The translations under genes and the position numbers were made by a program. 37,121 nt of DNA from Bacteroidales bacterium UBA1392. Lineage in GTDB: Bacteria; Bacteroidota; Bacteroidia; Bacteroidales; UBA932. The DNA is taken from the NCBI GenBank assembly GCA_002305275.1, contig DBQO01000034.1, positions 442 through 37,562 of the forward strand. The letters run 5' to 3'. Shown piece after piece: positions 31,413 through 37,121 of this stretch (position 1 is its first letter; the number at the start of each line of letters is the position of its first letter). The notes under the pieces were generated by a model. That model had not been told where the DNA came from, searched no databases, and saw only the letters and a list, made by a program, of their open reading frames with translations.

Positions 31413-32141
31413 TCAGGTATTATTATGTTTATTTCCTATCCTCTTTTTCCGGAGCGGGTTTTGAGTGTCCGATCCTATTTTGCCATCTTTCATCCTCACA
31501 ATGCGGTTTGCATGTCGGGCTATATCCTCTTCATGTGTCACCAGGATAATGGTATTGCCCTCTCTGTGTATCTCTTTGAAGAGCCGCATCACATCCTCCG
31601 AAGTTGCGGTGTCCAGATTTCCTGTCGGCTCATCTGCGAGTATGATGGATGGACGTGTGACCAAAGCTCTCGCAAGTGCAACCCTCTGTCTCTGACCGCC
31701 CGAGAGTTCGCTGGGCTTGTGCTCCATCCTATCTTCAAGTCCTACTGCCGATAGAGCCTCTTGTGCCCTTTTCTCCCTTTCTTTGCGAGGGATCCCGGCA
31801 TAGGTCAGTGGCAGTGCCACATTTTCAAGCGCAGTATACCTCGGCAGGAGGTTAAATGACTGAAAGACAAATCCTATCTCGCGGTTTCTGATGCCTGCCA
31901 GATCATCGTCATCCATTCCGCTGATACTCTGTCCGTTTAGACTGTAATTCCCCTCCGAAGGGACATCGAGGCATCCGAGTATATTCATCAAAGTGGATTT
32001 GCCTGAACCCGAAGGTCCCATTATAGCTACAAATTCGTTTTTTCCGATGGTTAGATCAACCCCGTCAAGTGCTCTGACCGTTTGGTTCCCCATTTGATAG
32101 TACTTTTTCACTCCCTCCGTCCTGATAATCTCTTTCCTCAT
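31413..32141 (-). CDS. ABC transporter ATP-binding protein, MacB/LolD type
   Basis: A 242-residue nucleotide-binding subunit: Walker A GPSGSGKST, Q-loop FVFQSFNLLP, signature LSGGQRQRVALARAL, Walker B IILADEPTGNLD and switch TTILVTHEE-type His (IILVTHEED). The YQMGNQTVRALDGVDLTIG start and NILGCLDVPSEG fit the MacB/LolD/FtsE-like class, which powers efflux or lipoprotein export. No permease gene is adjacent. The ATG lies inside the 3' end of mqnD (77-bp overlap); homology of the first residues to the class supports this start. The C-terminal ~18 residues are basic and poorly conserved. Confidence 0.9.
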   Translation of the reverse strand: MRKEIIRTEGVKKYYQMGNQTVRALDGVDLTIGKNEFVAIMGPSGSGKSTLMNILGCLDVPSEGNYSLNGQSISGMDDDDLAGIRNREIGFVFQSFNLLPRYTALENVALPLTYAGIPRKEREKRAQEALSAVGLEDRMEHKPSELSGGQRQRVALARALVTRPSIILADEPTGNLDTATSEDVMRLFKEIHREGNTIILVTHEEDIARHANRIVRMKDGKIGSDTQNPLRKKRIGNKHNNT

Positions 32142-32994
32142 CTCTCTGCTCTTTATATTTCAAATAATAATCCTTCAAAAGCCTGACGGCCCTGAGACCT
32201 TCGTCCCCCAAAGATAGAGAATATTTGTTGACGAACATCTCGATATGTTGTTTTAGTACGCCTTCGGAAATTTCCTGCGCATGCGCAGCAACATAACTTC
32301 CGGAGGCTTCAGGATTCTCCATAGCGTATAGAATACTTCTGCGCAGCACTCTTTCCACCTTCCGTGCAAATTCCTCCCCAAGATTTCGTTTCACGGCGAT
32401 TCCCCCAAGGGGAATGGGAGCCCCGCTAATTTTCTGCCACCAGCTGCCGAGATCGCATACCAGCTCCAGACCCTGTTCTGCGTAGGTGAAACGGCTCTCG
32501 TGAATCAATATACCAAGGTCACATTCCCCAGAAAGAACACTCCGTCCGATCTCCGAGAAGAGCATCGGGACCTTGATTCCGCGCCCTTGGAAGGCGAGGT
32601 CATACAGCAGTGCGCCGGTAGTATATATTCCGGGGATGGCTACTCTGAGCGTTGTAGGGGGAGTAGCGACATCTCCGGATACTTCGGAAGACACCGCTGA
32701 CTTGAACGATGCCGCGGCATGATTGCCCGCTTTACAAACACACAGAGGCCCGCAGTCATAGCCAAGCGCCGATCCGCTTTCCAACATCCGATAAAGCCCC
32801 ATCACATTAAACCAGCCGTGATAGCTCATCTTGGAGATGTCATAAGATAGGGATGGAGCGCTCATATTGAGATCCTCCACATCAGATAGGGTGACGTCAA
32901 AAGAGAGTCCCTCGGTATCTACGAGCCCCTCCACCATTGCGTGAAACATGAAGGTGTCGTTGGGACAGGGAGAATATGCGAGAGATACCCTCAT
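32065..32994 (-). CDS. mqnD: 1,4-dihydroxy-6-naphthoate synthase (MqnD), futalosine pathway
   Basis: A 309-residue periplasmic-binding-like fold enzyme with MqnD motifs: LAYSPCPNDTFMFHAM at the start, SYHGWFNVM, ALGYDCGPL, LGILIHESRFTYAEQGLELV and GSWWQKISGAPIPLGGIAV. It converts cyclic dehypoxanthine futalosine to 1,4-dihydroxy-6-naphthoate in menaquinone synthesis. The start overlaps the mqnB stop by four bases (ATGA). The last ~25 codons run through the start of the ABC gene and encode a charged tail (YKEQRDEERDYQDGG...) beyond the usual end, so either a real overlap or a lost stop codon explains the extra length. A 10-12 residue insertion lies at ~100. Confidence 0.93.
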   Translation of the reverse strand: MRVSLAYSPCPNDTFMFHAMVEGLVDTEGLSFDVTLSDVEDLNMSAPSLSYDISKMSYHGWFNVMGLYRMLESGSALGYDCGPLCVCKAGNHAAASFKSAVSSEVSGDVATPPTTLRVAIPGIYTTGALLYDLAFQGRGIKVPMLFSEIGRSVLSGECDLGILIHESRFTYAEQGLELVCDLGSWWQKISGAPIPLGGIAVKRNLGEEFARKVERVLRRSILYAMENPEASGSYVAAHAQEISEGVLKQHIEMFVNKYSLSLGDEGLRAVRLLKDYYLKYKEQRDEERDYQDGGSEKVLSNGEPNGQST

Positions 32995-33716
32995 CTATGC
33001 GCCCCTCCTGTAGCCTTTGCATCCTTCCCGGCTTCTGCGGCCTTTTCAAGTAGCCTTATGCAAGTGTTTTCGAGTGCGGAGAAGGCTGCTCGAATATCCC
33101 AACGGCTCTTATCACGTTCGCCTACCTCGTTGGATACGGCACGCAACTCTATAAAGGGTACTTTTTCCATCAGGCAAACATAAAAGAAGGCTGCTCCCTC
33201 CATGCTCTCGATATGGGGTGAAAAGCTCTCCATACGGCGCAGGTTATGCTCTCGAATGCCGGTTATGGTTTGAAATGTGATGCCGGTTGCATCCTTAACT
33301 CCTTCTAGAGGACCGGTGACGGGATAAGGGTCGCTCACCTTGAGCAGTCCGTCTACAAATGGGAGAGTATTGGCGTCGAGCATTGCATAGTCGAAAAGGG
33401 TCTGAAATCCTCCACGAGTCTCTATACCCATATCGCCGAATTGCTCCACTGTTATATGAGCCACGCTGCCGATCGGGAATTCCGCAGAATAACTGCCTGC
33501 AATACCTATGTTGACCACCAGATCGTATGGTTTTGCTGCGGGAAGTAGCGCAGAGTCCAGGATTTTTGTAAGGTTGTAACAGGTGGCGGCTATTCCTATG
33601 CCGGTCACTGCAAATTCCACCTCGAGAAGTGCGGCATTTGCCGGGGAGATTTTCTCGTATGCTGTTTGTGCACAATGCAGTTCCTCTGCTGTTGCAGCTG
33701 TAAATAATATTCTCAT
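32991..33716 (-). CDS. mqnB: Futalosine hydrolase (MqnB)
   Basis: The ATG at 33716 (MRILFTAATAEEL) is chosen; a longer in-frame start at 33755 would add 13 residues unlike the family. The ~241-residue product is a nucleoside phosphorylase-like hydrolase: VTGIGIAATCYNL, VVNIGIAGSY, GSVAHITVEQFGDMG, SMEGAAFFYVCLMEKVPFIELRAVSNEVGERDKSRW with the Glu and Asp used for ribose and base binding. It removes hypoxanthine from futalosine (menaquinone route). First gene of the mqnB-mqnD-ABC-adenosyltransferase operon, divergent from folE. Confidence 0.93.
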   Translation of the reverse strand: MRILFTAATAEELHCAQTAYEKISPANAALLEVEFAVTGIGIAATCYNLTKILDSALLPAAKPYDLVVNIGIAGSYSAEFPIGSVAHITVEQFGDMGIETRGGFQTLFDYAMLDANTLPFVDGLLKVSDPYPVTGPLEGVKDATGITFQTITGIREHNLRRMESFSPHIESMEGAAFFYVCLMEKVPFIELRAVSNEVGERDKSRWDIRAAFSALENTCIRLLEKAAEAGKDAKATGGAHR

Positions 33717-33793
33717 AGTGGGCACTAAAATAGTTATTTGTTGGAACTTATTCAAATATTATTTGTAATATTGCCTAATTATAAAACTTGAAA

Positions 33794-34393
33794 ATGGCAC
33801 AAGACAGAACAGAAGAATTTGATGCGGAAGTCACAAAACAACTCGCTTCACATTATAGGGAGATTTTGAGATTACTGGGAGAAGATATTACCAGGGAAGG
33901 ACTGTTAAAGACACCCGAAAGGGTTGCACGTTCAATGCAGTTTCTCACCAAGGGTTATGAAGAGGATGGTTCGGCAATAATACAGTCGGCGATGTTTCGG
34001 GAAGAGTACCAACAAATGGTAGTGGTTAAAGATATAGAGCTCTACTCTATGTGCGAACATCACATGCTTCCTTTCTACGGTAAGGCACACATAGCTTATG
34101 TGCCAAACGGCTATATAACCGGTCTGAGTAAGATCGCCCGCGTGGTAGAAACCTTTGCCCGTCGCTTGCAGTTGCAGGAACGCCTTACCGTTCAGATAAG
34201 GGATTGTATTCAGAATAACCTCAATCCGCTCGGGGTGGCGGTGGTAATAGAGGCCTCCCACATGTGTATGCAGATTCGCGGGGTACAGAAACAGAACTCC
34301 GTCACCACCACATCGGCGTTTACCGGAGCTTTCCTAAAGGATAGCCGCACGCGCAACGAATTTTTTGATATAATTGGCACTAAACTGCATTAG
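33794..34393 (+). CDS. folE: GTP cyclohydrolase I
   Basis: The ATG at 33794 gives 199 residues, normal for the family; a TTG two codons earlier is unlikely. Zinc ligands are Cys87 and His90 in SMCEHHMLPF and Cys158 in HMCMQIRGVQK. GYITGLSKIARVVE and QERLTVQIRD are also present. The enzyme makes dihydroneopterin triphosphate from GTP, opening the folate (or queuosine) pathway, in the cytoplasm. It is divergent from mqnB across 77 bp containing a CAAATA-T-TATTTG palindrome (33753-33765). The stop codon lies in a hairpin that begins the heptamer array. Confidence 0.96.
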   Translation: MAQDRTEEFDAEVTKQLASHYREILRLLGEDITREGLLKTPERVARSMQFLTKGYEEDGSAIIQSAMFREEYQQMVVVKDIELYSMCEHHMLPFYGKAHIAYVPNGYITGLSKIARVVETFARRLQLQERLTVQIRDCIQNNLNPLGVAVVIEASHMCMQIRGVQKQNSVTTTSAFTGAFLKDSRTRNEFFDIIGTKLH

Positions 34394-34404
34394 CAGTTTA
34401 GTGC
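34377..34404 (+). terminator. 12-bp perfect hairpin across the folE stop codon
   Basis: GCACTAAACTGC (34377-34388) pairs exactly with GCAGTTTAGTGC (34393-34404) around ATTA. The TAG stop (34391-34393) falls in loop and stem. No T-run follows; heptamer repeats do. It could be a termination or mRNA-stability element. Confidence 0.6.
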
Positions 34405-34505
34405 AGTGTGTAGTGTGCAGTGTGCAGTGTGTAGTATGTAGTATGTAGTATGTAGTATGTAGTATGTAGTATGTAGTATGTAGTATGTATTATGTAGTGT
34501 GCAGT
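34401..34505 (+). repeat. Fifteen tandem heptamers (RTGYAGT) after folE
   Basis: Uninterrupted 7-bp units run from 34401: five GTGYAGT-type, then nine ATGTAKT-type, then one GTGCAGT. All are variants of one heptamer with no indels. A GC-rich tail (TGCGGGGTGCGGGC) follows, similar to that after the GH92 tract. The rest of the 221-bp folE-trkA gap shows short GGCCA/CCAAT-rich words and no gene. Confidence 0.9.
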
Positions 34506-34582
34506 TGCGGGGTGCGGGCAATTAGAAATTAAGAAATAGCAATTATTAACAATCAGCCAAAGGCCAAATGCCAATAGCCAGC

Positions 34583-34605
34583 AGCAAATGGCCAACGGCC
34601 AGCAG
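34583..34605 (+). repeat. Dispersed intergenic motif, copy upstream of trkA
   Basis: The 23-bp block beginning AGCAAATGGC and ending CGGCCAGCAG differs by three bases from the block at 20921-20943. It lies just before the trkA start. Confidence 0.55.
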
Positions 34606-34614
34606 GATAACATT

Positions 34615-35964
34615 ATGAAGATAGTAATCGCAGGGGCAGGCGAGGTTGGAAGTCATTTGGCGAGGATGCTTAATGACGAATACCACGACCTGATCATTAT
34701 TGATGAGAATGAAGAAAATCTAGCTCACATCAGTGAGAGCATGGACGTTCTCATCGTCCAAGGCAATCCTACCTCTATCAGTGTTCTATCTGAGGCGGGA
34801 GTAGAGAATGCAGACCTTTTTGTGGCTGTCAGCCCTGCCAAAGATCAGAATATCAATATCATTTCGGCGCTTTTAGCCAAAAAGATGGGTGCCAAAAGAG
34901 TCACGGCACGCATCAATAATGATGAGTACCTCGATTATCAGAACAAATTTTTCTTCAAAGAGCTGGGTATTGATTTGCTTTTTTACCCCGAAAAAAGTGC
35001 TGCGGATGAGATTGAAGACCTGCTGAAGAAGTCAGAGTTGTCAGACTTCGTAGGTTTCGCAAACGGGAGTCTGCAACTGGTAGTTATAAAACTGGAAGAG
35101 GGTGCACCGCTTATAGGACAATCTTTGGCAGATTTCGACTATCCGGCTGACAACCTTCCTTTCAGGACGGTTGCCATAGCTCGTGGAGACGAGACGATAA
35201 TCCCGCAGCATGAGTCTATCTTCAAGGTTGGCGACCTGGTCTATATCATAGCGCTCAATGAAGCAGTGAGCGAAATAATGTCCTATTCCGGTAAGGAGGA
35301 GATAGAGATACGCCGTATTACCATCCTCGGCGGGGGCAAGATAGGAGAGATCCTTGCCAAAAGACTCGAGCCTACTGCCGATTTCATAAAGATAATTGAG
35401 ATTAAAAAAGAACGTTGCGAAGTTCTTTCGGAGCGTTTGGATAAAACTCTTGTAATCAACGGAGATGGACGTAACTCAGATTTTCTCTATGAGGAGGATG
35501 TCAAGAGCTGCGACGCGTTCATAGCGGTAACATCCAGTTCGGAAACCAATATTCTTTCCTGCGTGGCGGCCAAAAGGATGGGGGTAGCGAAGACCATTGC
35601 CGAAGTAGAAAACCTCGAATATATACGTCTTGCAGAAGAGATGGGGGTGGATTCGGTAATAAACAAAAAACTGATCGCAGCCAGTCGTATCTTCCGGGTT
35701 ACCCTTTCCAATCATATCCGTACTATAAAATGCTTAAGTGGTTCTGATGCAGAAGCCATCGAATATATGGTAAATGCAGGCAGTCTGATCACAACGGCTC
35801 CAATTGAAGAACTAAATCTCCCTAAAGATGCCGTTATAGGCGGAGTCATCAGAGGACAGGAAGCATTTATTGCCGTTGGTACCACCTTAATCAAACCTCA
35901 CGATAGGGTTGTTGTCTTTGCGCTCCCCTCAGCTTTAAGTAAACTGGAAAAGTTTTTCGCCTGA
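34615..35964 (+). CDS. trkA: Trk potassium uptake system regulatory protein TrkA
   Basis: The ATG at 34615 (MKIVIAGAGEVGSHLA) is the conserved start; an in-frame ATG nine codons upstream lies in the dispersed repeat and is rejected. The 449 residues comprise two RCK units: an NAD-binding domain with GAGEVG and IIIDENEENL, a C-terminal RCK part (GAPLIGQSLADFDYP), then a second NAD-binding domain (ITILGGGKIGEILAKRLE) and a second RCK_C. TrkA binds NAD(H) and gates the TrkH/TrkG K+ channel at the cytoplasmic membrane face. No trkH gene is in view; the next gene is aspA with its own promoter. Confidence 0.95.
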   Translation: MKIVIAGAGEVGSHLARMLNDEYHDLIIIDENEENLAHISESMDVLIVQGNPTSISVLSEAGVENADLFVAVSPAKDQNINIISALLAKKMGAKRVTARINNDEYLDYQNKFFFKELGIDLLFYPEKSAADEIEDLLKKSELSDFVGFANGSLQLVVIKLEEGAPLIGQSLADFDYPADNLPFRTVAIARGDETIIPQHESIFKVGDLVYIIALNEAVSEIMSYSGKEEIEIRRITILGGGKIGEILAKRLEPTADFIKIIEIKKERCEVLSERLDKTLVINGDGRNSDFLYEEDVKSCDAFIAVTSSSETNILSCVAAKRMGVAKTIAEVENLEYIRLAEEMGVDSVINKKLIAASRIFRVTLSNHIRTIKCLSGSDAEAIEYMVNAGSLITTAPIEELNLPKDAVIGGVIRGQEAFIAVGTTLIKPHDRVVVFALPSALSKLEKFFA

Positions 35965-35966
35965 TT

Positions 35967-35997
35967 TTTGATGAGATTAGAATTATTATTAAGTTTG
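35967..35997 (+). promoter_or_regulatory. aspA promoter, exact Bacteroidetes consensus
   Basis: TTTG (35967-35970), 19-bp spacer, TAAGTTTG (35990-35997) match TTTG-N19-TAnnTTTG. The -33 box starts three bases after the trkA stop, and the leader to the ATG is about 30 nt. Confidence 0.8.
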
Positions 35998-36030
35998 CGG
36001 AATTTAATAATAATCAACTAATTCTTCATT

Positions 36031-37121
36031 ATGATTCAATACAAATTCAAAACTTCAGGTAAGACAAGGTTGGACCATGACCTTCTAGGTGATAAGGAAG
36101 TGCCTGTTGAGGCGCTGTTCGGAGTGCAGACTCTCCGTTGCATAGAAAATTTCGACATTAGCCGTGACCTTTTAGGTGACCATCCGGAATTTATTAAAGC
36201 TTTCGGTATTGTAAAGAAAGGAGCTATTCTCGCAAATCACCAACTCGGTCTTGTTTCTGACGAGGTAAAGGATGCAGTGGTTGCAGCCTGTGAGGAACTA
36301 ATGGAAGGCAAACATTGCGAACACTTCCCCATTGATATGGTTCAGGGTGGCGCCGGTACTTCTGCCAATATGAACGCAAATGAGGTGATTGCCAACAGGG
36401 CTCTCCAGATTGCCGGTCACAAGCCCGGTGAGTATCAGTACATACATCCCAATGATCATGTAAATATGGCCCAGTCCACCAATGATGCATACCCTACGGC
36501 TATGCAACTGGGTATGTACATGATCCACAAAGATGTGATGAAGGCCCTCAAAGCTCTCGCCCGCTCATTCCGTACAAAAGAGAAAAAATTTGCGGACGTT
36601 ATCAAAATGGGTCGCACACAACTCCAGGATGCAGTACCCATGACTCTTGGTCAGACATTCGGTGCTTATGCCTCCGCTATCGAAAATGAGATGAAGCGTC
36701 TGGATGAGGCAGCACAGGGTTTGCTCGTAATCAATATGGGTGGTACTGCTATCGGTACCGGTATTACTGCCGAACCCGGCTATGCAGAGGCCTGCACTAA
36801 GTATATTAAAAAGATTTCCGGATGGAAAGTGACCCTCGCAGAAGATCTGATTGAGGCATCCAATGATACATCCGCTTTTGTAGTCTATTCTTCTGCTATA
36901 AAGAATGTTGCTATTCGCATCTCCAAGATAAGCAATGACCTCCGTCTGCTCTCCTCGGGCCCCCGTACAGGTCTTGGAGAGATCAACCTTCCTCCCAAGC
37001 AGCCGGGTAGCTCAATTATGCCCGGTAAAGTCAATCCCGTTATTCCGGAGGTTGTAAATCAGGTTTGCTTCAAGATAATCGGTAACGATGTCGCCATTAC
37101 CATGGCATCCGAGGCAGCACA
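36031..37121 (+). CDS. aspA: Aspartate ammonia-lyase, 3'-truncated
   Basis: The frame starts at ATG 36031 and is still open at the window edge, giving ~363 residues of a ~470-residue enzyme. The sequence shows the fumarase/aspartase fold: TRLDHDLLGDKEVP, ALFGVQTLR, MVQGGAGTSANMNANEVIANRAL, HPNDHVNMAQSTNDAYPTAM (as consecutive pieces), KMGRTQLQDAVPMTLGQ, and the family signature GSSIMPGKVNP. The MVQGGAGTS and GRTQLQDAVP forms favour aspartase over fumarase C. It deaminates L-aspartate to fumarate and ammonia in the cytoplasm, which can feed fumarate respiration in anaerobes. A strong promoter lies upstream. Confidence 0.93.
   Translation, partial: MIQYKFKTSGKTRLDHDLLGDKEVPVEALFGVQTLRCIENFDISRDLLGDHPEFIKAFGIVKKGAILANHQLGLVSDEVKDAVVAACEELMEGKHCEHFPIDMVQGGAGTSANMNANEVIANRALQIAGHKPGEYQYIHPNDHVNMAQSTNDAYPTAMQLGMYMIHKDVMKALKALARSFRTKEKKFADVIKMGRTQLQDAVPMTLGQTFGAYASAIENEMKRLDEAAQGLLVINMGGTAIGTGITAEPGYAEACTKYIKKISGWKVTLAEDLIEASNDTSAFVVYSSAIKNVAIRISKISNDLRLLSSGPRTGLGEINLPPKQPGSSIMPGKVNPVIPEVVNQVCFKIIGNDVAITMASEAA

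Noticed and set aside
33717..33793. Consensus divergent promoters between mqnB and folE
   Set aside because: TTTG words are present but none is correctly spaced from a TAnnTTTG element; only the CAAATA-T-TATTTG palindrome is notable.
34398..34613. 71-aa minus-strand frame with HTTYYIL repeats
   Set aside because: It is the translation of the heptamer array (three units make seven codons) and has no family resemblance.
34588..34614. Earlier trkA start (ANGQQDNI extension)
   Set aside because: It lies in a dispersed intergenic repeat and TrkA proteins normally begin at the MKIVIAG strand.
1..37121. tRNA, rRNA or riboswitch genes
   Set aside because: No cloverleaf with GTTCRA arm, rRNA-like stretch or recognisable riboswitch core was found by eye; a covariance-model scan was not possible.

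Overview
The window looks like a chromosomal segment of a member of the Bacteroidota, most likely order Bacteroidales. Several signs point there. Three promoters match the Bacteroidetes consensus TTTG-N19-TAnnTTTG exactly. Shine-Dalgarno sequences are weak or absent. Many proteins are lipoproteins, and several belong to families typical of this phylum: DUF4831, DUF2795, DUF4922-SpoIID fusions, GH92, fimbrillin-like lipoproteins and BspA-like repeat proteins. The mqnB-mqnD pair points to a lineage that makes menaquinone by the futalosine route. Family or genus cannot be fixed from the sequence alone.

Layout: 1-3.7 kb (+) holds the 3' end of murF and a secreted GH92 mannosidase with accessory domains. 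3.9-5.2 kb (-) is an AT-rich island with an unrecognised 273-aa protein whose stop overlaps the start of a PIN-domain protein, so it resembles a toxin-antitoxin pair. 5.3-12.3 kb (-) is a tight cell-wall operon: GT2 glycosyltransferase, a DUF4922 (HIT-like)-SpoIID fusion, an AmpG-type muropeptide permease with a large insert, and a NamZ/DUF1343 exo-muramidase. 12.4-13.6 kb (-) is the rpsF-rpsR-rplI ribosomal operon with a strong promoter, a leader hairpin and a terminator. 13.7-16.3 kb (-) carries a PepD dipeptidase and a DUF4831 protein. Divergent from these on + (16.4-22.1 kb) are a POT-family transporter, an SPFH protein, a 55-aa Arc/RHH-like protein, a calcineurin-like phosphoesterase and CorA.

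22.1-30.4 kb (-) is the most unusual part. A two-gene lipoprotein cassette is present twice in tandem, including its promoter. Each copy encodes a fimbrillin-like/PKD/BspA-like protein with cysteine-paired 27-residue repeats, followed by a fimbrillin-like protein ending in a FISUMP-like domain. The copies differ by exactly three 81-bp repeat units (7 versus 10), and their ends are better conserved than their cores. This suggests a variable surface or pilus-like adhesin pair shaped by recombination.

30.5-33.8 kb (-) holds a DUF2795 protein, a PduO-type cobalamin adenosyltransferase, a MacB/LolD-type ABC ATPase, mqnD and mqnB; mqnD overlaps the ATPase gene by 77 bp. 33.8-37.1 kb (+) holds folE, trkA and a 3'-truncated aspA.

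A recurring non-coding feature is a family of heptamer repeats (TAGTRTG type) that begins at the TAG stop codon of three plus-strand genes (GH92, phosphoesterase, folE). Two of these loci also share a 23-bp motif. No tRNA, rRNA, CRISPR array, transposase, integrase or reverse transcriptase was seen.
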